Source: Diphasiastrum complanatum | Taxonomy: Eukaryota; Streptophyta; Lycopodiopsida; Lycopodiales; Lycopodiaceae | DNA: 64,000 bases | Direction of reading: 5' to 3' | Assembly (NCBI GenBank): GCA_029204225.1 | Contig: CM055113.1 | Span: 9,760,364-9,824,363 of the forward strand | Shown: positions 45,667 through 57,530 of the stretch, one piece after another | How positions within the stretch are numbered: position 1 is the first letter of the stretch | Layout: every line of letters begins with the position of its first letter | Position numbers and translations under genes: made by a program | Notes under the pieces: generated by a model | Seen by the model: only the letters and a program-made list of their open reading frames with translations | What the model was told of the DNA's origin: nothing | Databases searched by the model: none

Positions 45667-48600
45667 TGCTCTGCCTCAAATTTAGATGAATGCTTCGGAG
45701 ACAACTCAGGGCCGCGAGCTGACTCTTGCAACTCATATCTATGTCTGTCTGGTACTGGCATGGGCTGTGTATCCGAGGGGGAAGACTCGTCATCCTCATC
45801 CTTCCAATCTGCCTCCGCATCAGCCCCCAAGCAGGCTAAACCAACAACACCTGCTGCAGCTGGCTGTAATACTGCACCTCTACCAGCAATTGGAGCCCTG
45901 CGAGGTCGTCCTCTCTTCCCTGGCAGTTTCTGTGCCCTGCCTTTCTTGTTCCGTGCACCCTTGGGCCTTCCTGGCCTCTTGCGGACGAGGGAGCCGTCAA
46001 TGCCTCATCACCCCCTTGCAGATCACCTGGCTGACTAGGCTGGGCCCAAGCTGCGGCCGACTGGGATAGAGTAGCTAAAGATGGGTGTCCCTGTGCAGCT
46101 GATAGTGGAGGATAGGTCCGAGGAGTGTGTGCCCGTGGGCTTGCTGCTGGTGGAGGAACTAGATGTGGAGGGGCCGTCCCTGCAGGAGGCAAGTACAGCG
46201 GCGATAAGTACTGAAAGGGGCGCTGTGGTGGACGGTACTGGTACATCCTGGGTGCTGCCAAAGGAGGAGCCGGTGCTGTGGGTGCTGCCAAAGGAGGAGC
46301 CGGTGCCATGGGTGCTGCCAATGGAGGAGGATGTGTTGTGGGTGCTGCCACTGGAGGAGCGTTTGTAGATGTGGGTGCTGCAAGAGAAGATCTGGGCACA
46401 GATGGTGGCCTGCCATGGAGACCTGTTGCTGCAAAAGTGGATGGCGATGAAGGGGCTGCAGGCCTCAACGGTATCGGTGGCACTGGGGGTGCTGTGCGGC
46501 GCACATACACCCTCTGAGGAACTGGAGGAACTGCAGGCACCTTGTGTAGCTGCTCTGGCTGAGACTCTTTGTAGGGCATGCTGGCTAGAGAGGATGGGGG
46601 TGCCCTGACGCTCGGCATTTGCTGGGCCTCTGAATCCAAGTCTGCAATCAAGTCGTCCAGCTGGGCATCCGAATACAAATGCTCTGGGCTCTGGGACTCA
46701 TCATGAGCACCATCCTCTGTATCATCCCGTGCCTCATCTTGTGCACCATGCGGACCTTGCATGGCCTCCCAATCGGTACAATCAAAGTCATCTGGTGACT
46801 CCTCTGGTGTGCTGTCATAGAAATGCCTATGGCTCTGTGATGCATGCATCCAAGCAGCTGCGGAAGGTAAACCCAAATCACTCTGCCCTCTATCAAGAGC
46901 CTCCTCCATCATATCAACATAAGAAGGTATGCCACTGGCCCCCCCTGTGTGCCTTGCCCGTCTCCCGGTATAATCTGTGGCATGTGTCCCACCTCTACCA
47001 CATGATGCACCTGTGACCCCTGCTCTAGGCGTGTGCCCAACACCTGTATCATATGCCTCATCCCGCTCTGATCTGGCGAACACAACCCGAATGGGCTCAT
47101 CCTCATCCTGATCATCCTCTGACACTGGCTCATCTGCCTCGTACAATGGAGGCTCTCGGTGCTCAAGCCCAAGCTCTCTCTCTCTCTCATCTCGGCAAGC
47201 TCCCTCTCTCTCTCTGCCATCAACTGTGTGCCCAAGTCATCTGCAGGCATGGGATGGGTGCTGTCCGTGGGCAAGTCAACCTGGCGCTCCAAATCATATA
47301 TCTTCGTCTGCAAGGTTTAAAATTTGCATGTCAGGGAGACAACTCTATCAAGAAATGTAACCAACATACCATGAGTCAACCAACATGCTATGAAAGATTA
47401 GCTTATCACCTGCAATGCGCTCGTAATGGTCGGAAGTCTCCTGGCGAGACGTGCGTTGGTGCTACAGAACACCAACCGCTCCAACTGACTCACTGACAAC
47501 CGGCTTCTCCTCGTGTGAATGAGTGCCCATGTGCTCCAATTACGCTCACACACGGAGGCAGCACAGTCCTGTGGTACGTGCATTGAAATACTTCAGCACA
47601 TTGTGGCACGGGTGGAACTTCAACAAAACACAGCAATGGAGGATAAAATGAGATGCATACCTGAGAAAGGACACGCAGTGCAAGACGCTGTATAGATGGG
47701 TATGTGCTACCGAACATGGTCCACTAGGTAATGGGTAGTTGCCTCCTCTCTGGATCCTGAGCAGCCGGGTGGCCAAATGTGCCCATGCCAAAACGAAATG
47801 CAGCGAGCTCCTCCATGAGCCTGATAGGATCCAAACCAATGTGTGGACCCACTCTGTGAATGTACTGAAGCCAATCGGCCTCGAGCTCCCTGTCTGCGAT
47901 CTGTGTCGGAGAGAGGAAATGGGAATGCAGTATGTGTGCAACGTTGTGGATACTCCTGTGGAAGTAGTTCCACCGCGTCTCCCAGATGAACTTCAGCTCG
48001 GTCATCCTGCAGGTGAGAGGCATGTGTTGTAGGGCATTACGAAAAAACTTAACATTGACAGAAAAACAAACTAGCAATTACTAAAAAGATAAAGGCCGAT
48101 TACATTACTATACCGCTTACCTCTCTGGCTGCAAGATGGGCAGCTGCAGGAACTGTCCAATCCGGTCCATGAGCTCATATACCAGTCCAAGTGTCGACCC
48201 CTCGTTGTCAGCCATGCAGAGCACAATGTAAAGTGGTCGAAGCAGTCTTGACAATGTCTGTGCATCCCTCCAGAACTGGTCTCCCCTCACCGTGGAAGAA
48301 AAGTGCTCCCCATCCTCAGTGCACGGAAATGTACTGGCACACCAAAGATCACTGGCAACCATCTGTAGAAGCTGCGCCCTACACCTGATCAGACGGTTGA
48401 TGACCACAAAGTCGAATGCAAAGCATGTGGGGGCTGGCTTACCGAGGTCTAGATGGCTGAACACCCGGAACATGGCAAGAACACGCCTCTTTCTAGTGAC
48501 TTTTGTCACCAGGAAGAGGGCCTCACGGATGATGGCTCTAACCTAGGGAAGTGCACCTATGTCCCCGATCAGAAGGTCTATGTCGTGCGCGGCACAGGGG

Positions 48601-49451
48601 GTATGAACAATGTGAAGGAACTCGGCCTCTAGCAGTACACCCATCTGAATGCAGTTCGTGGCATTGTCCCTCACCACTGTGACGACATGCTGTGGTCCTA
48701 TGGATAGGATGGAAGACCTGATGACATCAAACATGAACTCTGCAGATATGACTCTCCCCCCCCCTGCTGCAATCCATTGCCCTCAAAAACTGTGTGCCCA
48801 TGCAGCTGGAGACCAATATGTTGAGGATCGGCCTCCTCCTGACATCAGTCCAGCCATCGGACATGATGCTGCAACCGTAAGTGGCCCAGTGGCGACGTAG
48901 AGGCTCCATCTCTCTAGACAATGACTCGACCCTATCCCTTAGCATGTGTGTGCGGACAACCTCTGAACTAGGGACTCTCCAGCTAGGGCTGACAGACTGT
49001 GCAAGGCGGAAGGCCCTTCTGAAGGGCTCGGAGTCGGTGATGGCAAATGGAAGGTTCAGCTCATAAATCAGGCTGGCCACGGCCTGTGTGGCCTCTCTAT
49101 CCATGTGCGGCTGATGCGCGCCGCGAATGCTCTGCTGCCTAAGAACTCTCCCGCATTGTTCTGTCGCTCTCGCTCTGCCTCCCGGTTTGCCCGATCTGCC
49201 TCTTGGTTAGCCCGACGGCGGGCTGCCCTTTCCTTGACCACGATGAGTTGTCGTCGTGTGAAGTTCATTCCAATCTGCTCATCCAAATCCAGCTCGACAG
49301 CGGGGGCGTGGGGCACAGCGGGGGCGGGTTGCTCCGGCTCCGGATTTCTCTGTGGAGCCTGTCGCAGCATCTCTGCAATGTCTGCCTCTTGCTTCCGAGG
49401 CCTTTTGTGCCTTCGAACATCTTCCTCGAGCTTCCTCCTGACTTCGCCCAC
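45667..49451 (-). pseudogene. hAT transposase gene (DUF659-type), about four exons
   Basis: On the minus strand the core exon (about 49,135-48,121) contains QQSIRGAHQPHMDREATQAV and LPFAITDSEPFRRAF. It then has YGCSIMSDGWTDVRRRPILN, the DUF659 block with the catalytic Asp, followed by VVRDNATNCIQMG and HTPCAAHDIDLL and a middle domain (RGDQFWRDAQTL). GT-AG introns fit at 48,120-48,007, 47,660-47,579 and 47,409-47,308. Exon 3 holds the hAT dimerisation block SVCERNWSTWALIH. The last exon has a long acidic, then Pro/Ala-rich tail. No BED finger is present. Instead an out-of-frame coiled-coil piece (49,451-49,150) precedes the core. Frame breaks occur at that junction, near 48,540, and in a GA-rich Arg-Glu codon tract near 47,170-47,215. 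Confidence 0.83.
49150..49451 (-). pseudogene. Coiled-coil ORF copy in the right arm of hAT-1
   Basis: The minus strand starts MGEVRRKLEEDVRRHKRPRK, then ELDLDEQIGMNFTRRQLIVV. It is homologous to the ORF at 44,840-45,163. It continues into the transposase core sequence, but the core is in the +1 frame relative to it. Confidence 0.6.
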
Positions 49452-50167
49452 AGGCCTCGGTGGTATGCACTCCGCTATCTCACGACACCCTGTTTCTCAA
49501 ATTGGCTCTCATAGCCTCTCACAGCCTCTCAATGGCTCTCACTGGCTCTCTCACAGCCTCTCTCCCACAGCCTCTCACTGGGTCTGTGACACAGCCTCTC
49601 ACAATGCCTCTCTCTCACAGCCTCTCACTGGCTCTCTCACAGCCTCGTGAGTGCCTATTTAACCCCACAGCCTGTTTCCCCATATGCAGTTGTTGATGAT
49701 CCCTCCATGTGCCCTTGTACCTGCCCCCATTTGTTGCTCGCTCACGTGCTGCACTCCCATTGGCCCCATGGCCTGCTCTCCCATAGTGCCCATGTGCTAC
49801 TATACCTGCCCCATGTATTGCTCCCCCACATGCTACGCACTCCAATTGGGTCCGTGATCTGCTCCCCCACAATGCCCATGTGTCGGTGTACCTGTCCGGA
49901 TTTGTTGCTCCCCCACATGCTGCACTCCCATTGACCCCAAGGTCTGCTCTCCCACAGTGCGTACAATCCCCCCTTTTTTCTAAACCCTAACCCTTTTTTT
50001 TCCTGAATTTTGTTACCCTAAATTACCATAGTAAAAGGGGTTTTTATTAGAAAATAAAAAATAAAAAATATTATTTTTATGGTGTCGCCCTGGTACCTCG
50101 GGTCTGAGGGCGGCACCATAATGGCGGTACCCCCATTATGGTACCGGCGGTACCATGGGATTCTATG

Positions 50168-50193
50168 ATATATATATATATATATATATATAT
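50168..50193. repeat. (AT)n separating two hAT elements
   Basis: Thirteen AT units between the right end of hAT-1 (CTATG at 50,167) and the left end of hAT-2 (CATAG at 50,194). Both elements used AT-repeat as target. Confidence 0.95.
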
Positions 50194-50553
50194 CATAGAT
50201 CCAGCGGTACTAGGATCCGCGGATCCCGGTACCGCGGATCCAGTGTGGTACCGCGGATCCATACTGATCCGCGGTACCACAATATATAATATTTTTTATT
50301 ATTTAATATATTAGTATTTTCTTTTTTAACCTAATCCCCCCCCTCGCTTCATCTCTCTCCCTGCCCGTCGCCCTACTGTCCGCGCCCTCCCTGCTGTCCG
50401 CGCCCTCTCTGTTGTATGCCCATCGCCCTACTGTCCGCGCCCTCCCGACTGTTTTCGGCCTTTATTGTCCTTTATTGTGGTGTTTTCAAGCCTTCCGACT
50501 CCTATCGCACCCACAGAGATCTCTGCCTTCTTTCCCCAGTCCTTTCTACAGAG

Positions 50554-51419
50554 ATGGTGCATTCCAACCTTGTCGATTTGTGGGACGAGGTGGACATTGT
50601 CAGGCGGGTTCTCGACAAGTCTAACAAGTCCGGTGCAAGGCTAGTACGCTGTCGATATTGTCTGACCGAGTTCGTTGCCACTCTCACTCGCCTTAAAGGC
50701 CACCTACTCGGCGCACGCGCGAGAGATGGTGGCACACTGAATTCTGCCCCCTGTGCTAGCATGTCCGTTCTCGTTAGGCAGCGACTTTTGGATACCTACG
50801 GGCCACGTCTTGTGCGGGGGAGAACACCATTTCGGAGGGTGTTCTTCGGTTTTGCACCTCTCCTTACGTGGTTGACCCCAAGTTGCTGCCTGCTTGGCTG
50901 GCACGCACGAGGAGAGGGAGTGCATCCTCGTCCAGTCCCTTTGCCCCTCATCCCTCTTAGACAGTTCCGCCTCACGCACCCCCATCTGCACCCATTCTGG
51001 TGGATCCTGTCCCACCTCGTCCGCCAGTTGCCACTGTGGTTCCACCACCACCTACTGTTGCTCGCACTCCCCCAATTTACGACTTTCTCATGGACTCTCC
51101 GCCTCCCGAGCAGGAGCAGGCCCCGGATGCCAGTGACGAGGCCTTCCAGGATGTTGAGGAGATCCCTTCCTCCCTCCCTTCACATCTGGATGACCTCCCT
51201 ACCCAGCAGTTTTCGTATCCCATGCAAGATGTCCACCCTCCACCAGTGTACCCCACTTACGCTGCTGCACCCATCCCGGCCAGTGCATCCCACTCTCCCC
51301 ATTCCACGTCTACAGCTGATGCATCCACTAGTGCCCAGCCTGTCGCATCATCATCCATTCCCGTCACGTTTGGTGCACCGTGCTGGAGGTCCGCTACCCG
51401 TCGCCGGCATAAGATGTAG
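50554..51419 (+). pseudogene. hAT-2 BED zinc-finger and Pro-rich N-terminal exon
   Basis: ATG at 50,554: MVHSNLVDLWDEVDIVRRVL, then RCRYCLTEFVATLTRLKGHL. This is a BED-type CxxC finger with the LKGHL helix typical of plant hAT transposases. After a frame change (about 50,800) a Pro/Ser-rich linker follows (PPRPPVATVVPPPPTVA) to the stop at 51,417. The core that should follow is absent on this strand. Confidence 0.72.
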
Positions 51420-51844
51420 CAGCATTTAGTGTTTAACACAGTGTAAAGAACAGCCCCAGCCGTATGTGGCAGGATACGTATTGTTATATTGATACCACTG
51501 TTGAATTAATGTTCAATGGGTTTTTTGTGCAACGCGTGCCTGGGAAATTGCAATGTAATATGTGTGTTTATAAAATGCTATCAAGGGGGTTGTATTTCTT
51601 TGTAGTGTATCTGCTATCAATCTCTGCAGTTGAAACTAATTGAAAATACACACATACCATTCAAAATAAAATTGAAAACAGAGCATCACAATTACAAATC
51701 GACAAATACAAAATGTGCAACAAATAAAGTACGTCCAACACTGAATATAATATGGAAAATGGTCTGAATACAGTGTTCGACCATCTGGCCACCAAACATA
51801 GAACATGATATCAAACTGCTAAAAATAAAATAACAGAGCTACAA
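51420..51844 (-). other. 3' flank of the minus-strand hAT-2 transposase copy
   Basis: Closely similar to 45,230-45,665 of hAT-1 (shared AAAGAACAGCCCCAGCCGTA). No coding sequence. Confidence 0.75.
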
Positions 51845-52732
51845 TCAATGCTCTGGCTCTGACTCAGACGAATGCTCCGGAGACAACTCAAGGCCTCGAG
51901 CTAACTCTCGCAACTGATATCTATGCTTGTCTAGATCTGGCATGGGCTGTGTATCTGAGGAGGAAGACTCGTCGTCCACATCCTCCCAATCTGCCTCCGC
52001 ATCAGCCCCCAAGCAAGCCAAACCAACAACACCTGCTCCAGCTGGCTGTAATACTGCACCTCTACCTGTAACTGGAGCCCTGCGAGGTCGTCCTCTCTTC
52101 CCTGGCTGTTTCTGTGCTCTGCCTTTTTTGTTCGGTGCACTCTTGGGCCTTCCTGGCCTCTTGCGGACGAGGGGAGCCGTCAATGCCTCATCACCCCCAT
52201 GCAAATCACCTGGCTGGCTAGGCTGGGCCCAAGCTGAGGCCGGCTGGGATAGAGAAGCCAAAGACGGGTGTCCCTGTGCAGCTGATAGTGGAGGATAGGT
52301 CCGTGGAGTGTGTGCCTGTGGGGCTGCTGCTGGTGGAGGAACTGGCTGTGGAGGGGCCGTCCCTATAGGAGGCAAGTACAGCGGCAATATGTACTGAAAG
52401 GGGCGCTGCAGTGGCCGGTACTGGTACATCCTGGGTGCTGCCAAAGGAGGAGTCGGTGGAGTGGGTGCTGCCAAGGGATGAGGATGTGCCGTGGGTGCTG
52501 CCACTGGAGGAGCCACTGTGGATGTGGGTGCTGCAAGAGAAAACCTGGGCAGAGATGGTGGCCTGCCACGGAGACCTGGTGCTGCAGAAGTGGATGGCGA
52601 TGGAGGGGCTTCAGGTCTCAATGGCATCGGTGGCACTGGAGGTGCTGTGCGGCGCACATACACCCTCTGAGGAACTGGAGGAATTGCATGCACCTCGTGT
52701 AGCTGCTCTGGCTGAGACTCTGTGTAGGGCAT
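51845..52732 (-). pseudogene. hAT-2 transposase C-terminal Pro-rich tail
   Basis: A minus-strand ORF of 295 residues with VPQRVYVRRTAPPVPPMPLR, repeats of PLAAPT-like units, a basic stretch KKGRAQKQPGKRGRPRRAP (AT-hook-like GRP core) and an acidic end (DDESSSSDTQPMPD). It is homologous to the last exon of hAT-1 and is better preserved here. Upstream it is cut by the copia insertion and resumes at 59,681. Confidence 0.72.
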
Positions 52733-52734
52733 GC

Positions 52735-53765
52735 TGTTATGGTTTAAGTTTGATCAATTTCACCATGTATTTTAGTGCCACGCAATTTTAATTTGTGTTG
52801 TATTCTCTCAAAGTTTAAGTAGGCCTATAAGTGGTACATGGTCATACCTAGGTCCAAAGTTTTAAGGCCCAAATAAACTTAGGCAAATTTTTTTAGTACA
52901 AACTTGTGGAGGGCCTTCTTGTATGATGATGCCACTTGTCCACTGGAGTTTGGTAGACCCCCATGCATATGTGCATGGGGGAGAAAAAGTTAGTTTGCCA
53001 CATATCCTAGTTTGCATGTGACATGCAAGATGCATGCATGACAAACTAGACACATGCAATTAGACATGCAAATTGCCACCTACCTTGGACACTTGGCAAT
53101 AGCATGTAATGCATTGTACATACATCAATTCTTATTAATAGAACCTCCACGATTTGGAGGAGTGTGATTTTGGGATAATCTTCTATTCTTCATCACTTTG
53201 TTGTCTCTTCCATCTCAGATTGTGTAGTAGCTCGCAGTAGGATCTGATCTGATCATTTACTTGTTTCTCCTTCTCCTCTCATCAGATTTCGATGAGAACA
53301 GTTGCATACTGATTCTTGGAGGAGGGCGCTACTAGTCAGATCATTCCCACTTCGAATTCAGAGCAGATCAGAGCCAAGACAACAATCAACCATTTCTGGG
53401 AGGGCGCTGGTTCTGTTTTGTTCAATCATACATTTCTCTTTCATGTATTGTCAGATTTAGGTGAAATCAAAGGCATAAGTCATCTATTGCATAGGCTCTA
53501 TTAGCAGAAGCAATTACAAGTCAATCTGGTTTTGATTTTTTCAAATTTAACGTCAACTATAGTGGCCAGCAAGTAGACATATTCCTGTCCTTGATTCATC
53601 TGAAAGGCATAGAGAAGAATTCACACAGATTGAACTAAGATCAAATTTATGAACCACAGCTTGCTGATTTTGATCCATTTTGAGTTGTAGAAGACCATCG
53701 AGGATTCCTAGATTGGTAAACCTCGATTTTACGACCCTTTTCTATCTGTATTGTTTCCTCTATTA
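52735..53765 (+). repeat. LTR1 of copia F
   Basis: 1,031 bp, followed by PBS TGGTATCAGAGC at 53,767. The TATA position reads CTTATTAATAG, a change from TATAAATAG in the other two LTRs. Confidence 0.93.
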
Positions 53766-53779
53766 GTGGTATCAGAGCT

Positions 53780-54812
53780 ATGGCTTCTACTTCTACTTTT
53801 CAGGCAAGGACAACGATCCTAGATGGATCCTGCATGGAGATCAAAGACTCGACTGATTCTGCAAGCTAAGAAGCTGTGGCCTTATGTTGATGGGATCATT
53901 CCCAAACCGCATGTACCTGATGTAATAAATACAGCAACTTATGAAGAAGATTTAAAAGATCTTCACGCCTGGTTGCATGCAGATTCTAAAGCTAAAGTAA
54001 TTATTTCCCAAACCGTTTCAGAAGATATCTTTCTCACTATTGCCGATTCTGCTACAGCAAAGGAGATGTGGGTTGAACTTGCTCGAAGATTTGAGTCAAA
54101 ATCACAAACTCAAATCTTATATCTGTTTGAGCAACTTACTAGTTTAAAGTGGGATGGAATTTCAGATTGTGATACTTTTCTTTTCAAGTTACAATCTTTG
54201 TTTAGTGCTCTACAAAGTGCAGGTAGAATAACTCCCAAGGAGGAGAAACTTACGTACCTGTTGCGAGCACTACCACCCTCCTACATCTACATGCGACCTG
54301 TTCTTACAGGTAAATCATTTGAAGAGGCCATTCAAAGCCTTCGAGAGGAGTATCTCATGCGTCAACGAAGTTCACCTTCTCAAGGAGGAGCCAAAGCTTT
54401 ATATGCGAAGAAAGGAAAGGGCAAGGCAAAAGGATGCGGAAACCAGTTTCAAGCTACTAGCATGCAAGATCCAAACAATAAAGATTCCAAAGTGGAATCA
54501 TCTGAGCCGAAGTCAAAGAAATCTTTTTGCAATTATTGTAAAAAGCTAGGACATACTCTTGATAAATGTTGGGCTAATCCCAGAGTAGCTTGTAGACATT
54601 GTGGCAAAACTGGTCATTCATCTTTCAAATGCTATTCTAGGCCTAACAATAGTAAAGCCATTGTTTGTCAAGAGGAACAACTTTCTTCTAACTCAAGCAA
54701 AGAGGAAAACACTCTAGCTACTGCTTTTGTTCGTGTAGAAGATTGTTTTAATTCTACTGATAATACTTCCGAAGTTGTGATAGATTCTGGAGCTACTGCT
54801 CATCATCTCTAA
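53780..54812 (+). pseudogene. Copia F gag and protease start
   Basis: The expected start ATGGCTTCTACTTC at 53,780 is out of frame with the main ORF (53,823-54,812), so a small indel lies between. The gag contains RLILQAKKLWPYVDGI and AKEMWVELARRFESKS (UBN2 type). Two zinc knuckles follow, CNYCKKLGHTLDKC and CRHCGKTGHSSFKC (both CX2CX4HX4C). The protease begins EVVIDSGATAHHL and stops. Confidence 0.9.
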
Positions 54813-56551
54813 TAGAGCTATGTTGTCTAGTTATTCTCCTAGTTACACTCAGAGACATGTCATTTTAGGAGATGGTAGTCAACATGATGTTTCATGAATA
54901 GGAAGCTTGAATTTACTCACAATTGAAGGTTCTAAAGTTCTTCGAAATGTATTGCATGTACCAACCATGCAAAAGGACTTGTTGTCAGTAGCCCGCATGA
55001 CAGATGTGGGCATCAAAGTTCTGTTTCTTGATAATAATTGCAGGCTAATGGACACAAAAAGTGGAAAGTAGCTTGCAACAGGCTTACGGAGGGAGAACCT
55101 GTATCATGCAAAAGTTCTTATTGCATGTGACGAAGTTTCAGCCGTTGAAGACAAGATGCATGCATTATGGCATGCTAGGCTTTATCACATGAGCATGCGA
55201 AGCATTCTTAATGCAGCAAAGAAAGACTTGTTTGAAGGGGTTGATTTTGACATCAATACTCCCACTTCATATCATCCATGTGACTTTGCATGCTGGGCAA
55301 GATGACTCGCTCTCCATTCAATAAGGAGGGCCATAGATCTAAGGAACTTCTTGAATTAGTTCACTCGGATGTTTGTGGACCTTTGCTTGTTAACTCTATT
55401 GGAAGTGCACGTTATTTTGTCCCATTCATTGACGATTTTAGTCGATTAGCAATGATCTATTTTATTGCTAATAAAAGTGACGTTCTTTTGAAATTTAAAG
55501 AATTTCTCAGTTTTGTGCACTCTAAGACTTCAAAGAGATTCAGACAACTACGTTCAGATCGTGGTGGTGAATATATTTCTATAGAATTTCAAGAGTTTTG
55601 TACCAGCAATAACATTCTACATCAGTTTACGGCTGTGTACACCCCTCGACACAATGGTGTTGCAGAACGGCGGAATCGAACTCTTGTTGAGGAAGCACGC
55701 TGCATGATGATTCGTGCAAAATTACCTGCGAAATTTTGGGCGGAAGCAGTCAATACTGCCAATTACTTGCAGAGTCGTACTTTACAATCTCTAGATAAGG
55801 AGAAAACTCCTTATGAATGTTGGACCGGGAAAAAGCCCAAGTTAACACATGTTAGAATTTTTGGATGTCTAGCATATTTATTTGTCCCTAAAGTTAAAGG
55901 CAATAAGCTAGACAATACTGCTATGCCAGGAGGTGATATTGCCTATGCAGTTCATACTCTTAGTCAGTTTGCCACTAATCCTGGTGTTATTCATTGGAAG
56001 CATGCTAAATATGTTTTACAATATTTGAAAGCTAGTTCTGATTATGGACTTGTTTTCTCTAAACAAGATGGTCTATCACTTGCTTCATACAGTGATGCCA
56101 GTTGGGCTTCTAATGTGGATGATTATAAAAGCATTACAGGAGGATGTAGTATACTTTCAGGGGCAGCCATCACATGGATTTGCAAGAAGCAATCTTTTGT
56201 TGCTCAATCCTCTTGCGAAGCGGAATATATCGCAGCCTCAAGAGTTTCTCTAATGAAGTAGTTTGGCTGCGATTCATGCTTGAACATCTACATCAACTTG
56301 ATGAAGACCCAAGTTCTTTATTTATTGACAACACTTCTGTACCTTCAAAAGATGCCGTATTTCATGGGAGGACCAAACATATTCGTATCAAGTATCATCA
56401 TTTGAGAGATCTAGTCAAGAAGAAGATTATCTCCCCTATCTTCATTGACTCAAGTAACATGGTTGCAGATATTCTTACAAAACCACTCTATGCAAACTTA
56501 TTTCATCGCCATAGGAAGAAGCTTGGAGTATGCAAAATTGACCAAACTTAG
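54813..56551 (+). pseudogene. Copia F protease end, integrase, RNase H; RT deleted
   Basis: After stops at 54,810-55,070 the GAG-pre-integrase region (ALWHARLYHMSMRSIL) precedes the integrase: LVHSDVCGPLLV (Asp), QLRSDRGGEYISIEF (Asp), HNGVAERRNRTLVEEAR (Glu), RIFGCLAYLF. At about 55,925 KGNKLDNTAMPGGDIAYAVH jumps from the integrase C-terminus to late RT/RNase H, deleting the RT palm. RNase H shows LASYSDASWASN (catalytic Asp) and AQSSCEAEYIA (Glu), then a frameshift near 56,235. Confidence 0.92.
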
Positions 56552-56559
56552 GAGGGAGC

Positions 56560-57530
56560 TATTATGGTTTAAGTTTGATCAATTTCACCATGTATTTTAG
56601 TGCCACGCAATTTTAATTTGTGTTGTATTCTCTCAAAGTTTAAGTAGGCCTATAAGTGGTACATGGTCATACCTAGGTCCAAAGTTTTAAGGCCCAAATA
56701 AACTTAGGCAAATTTTTTTAGTACAAACTTGTGGAGGGCCTTCTTGTATGATGATGCCACTTGTCCACTGGAGTTTGGTAGACCCCCATGCATATGTGCA
56801 TGGGGGAGAAAAAGTTAGTTTGCCACATATCCTAGTTTGCATGTGACATGCAAGATGCATGCATGACAAACTAGACACATGCAATTAGACATGCAAATTG
56901 CCACCTACCTTGGACACTTAGCAATAGCATGTAATGCATTGTACATACATCAATTCTTATAAATAGAACCTCCACGATTTGGAGGAGCGTGATTTCGGGA
57001 TAATCTTCCATTCTTCATCACTTTGTTGTCTCTTCCATCTCAGATTGTGTAGTAGCTCGCAGTAGGATCTGATCTGATCATTTACTTGTTTCTCCTTCTC
57101 CTCTCATCAGATTTCGATGAGAACAGTTGCATACTGATTCTTGGAGGAGGGCGCTACTAGTCAGATCATTCCCACTTCGAATTCAGAGCAGATCAAAGCC
57201 AAGACAACAATCAACCATTTATGGGAGGGCGCTGGTTCTGTTTTGTTCAATCATACATTTCTCTTTCATGTATTGTCAGATTTAGGTGAAATCAAAGGCA
57301 TAAGTCATCTATTGCTTAGGCTCTATTTGCAGAAGCAATTACAAGTCAATCTGGTTTTGATTTTTTCAGATTTAACGTCAACTATAGTGACCAGCAAGTA
57401 GACATATTCCTGTCCTTGATTCATCTGAAAGGCATAGAGAAGAATTCACACAGATTGAACTAAGATCAAATTTATGAACCACAGCTTGCTGATTTTGATC
57501 CATTTTGAGTTGTAGAAGACCATCGAGGAT
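56560..57530 (+). repeat. LTR2 of copia F, 3'-truncated
   Basis: 971 bp matching LTR1 and LTR3 up to CCATCGAGGAT. The last ~60 bp are missing and mid-RT sequence follows directly. Preceded by polypurine tract TTAGGAGGGAGC. Confidence 0.92.
56958..56966 (+). promoter_or_regulatory. TATA box in LTR2
   Basis: TATAAATAG in the LTR, also at 59,048-59,056 in LTR3. Likely the retroelement core promoter. LTR1 has lost it. Confidence 0.65.

Larger units (their letters stand above)
44008..50167 (-). mobile_element. hAT transposon (hAT-1) with long terminal inverted repeats
   Basis: 6,160 bp. Ends are CATAGTGGCAC and, on the opposite strand, CATAGAATCCC. The flanks are ATCTATAT and ATATATAT (8 bp, one mismatch, within AT repeat). 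The ends carry GGTACC word arrays. The outer ~1.0-1.1 kb on each side are inverted repeats of each other (44,008-45,124 and 49,150-50,167). They contain 84-bp tandem repeats, GAGAGGCTGT-type repeats and a copy of a coiled-coil ORF. A hAT transposase gene lies between them on the minus strand. Confidence 0.85.

Noticed and set aside
51257-51439. Minus-strand 60-codon ORF (GMDDDATGWALVDASAVDVE)
   Set aside because: It is antisense to the Pro/Ser-rich hAT linker, which reads on the + strand here and on the minus strand at 62,354-62,218.
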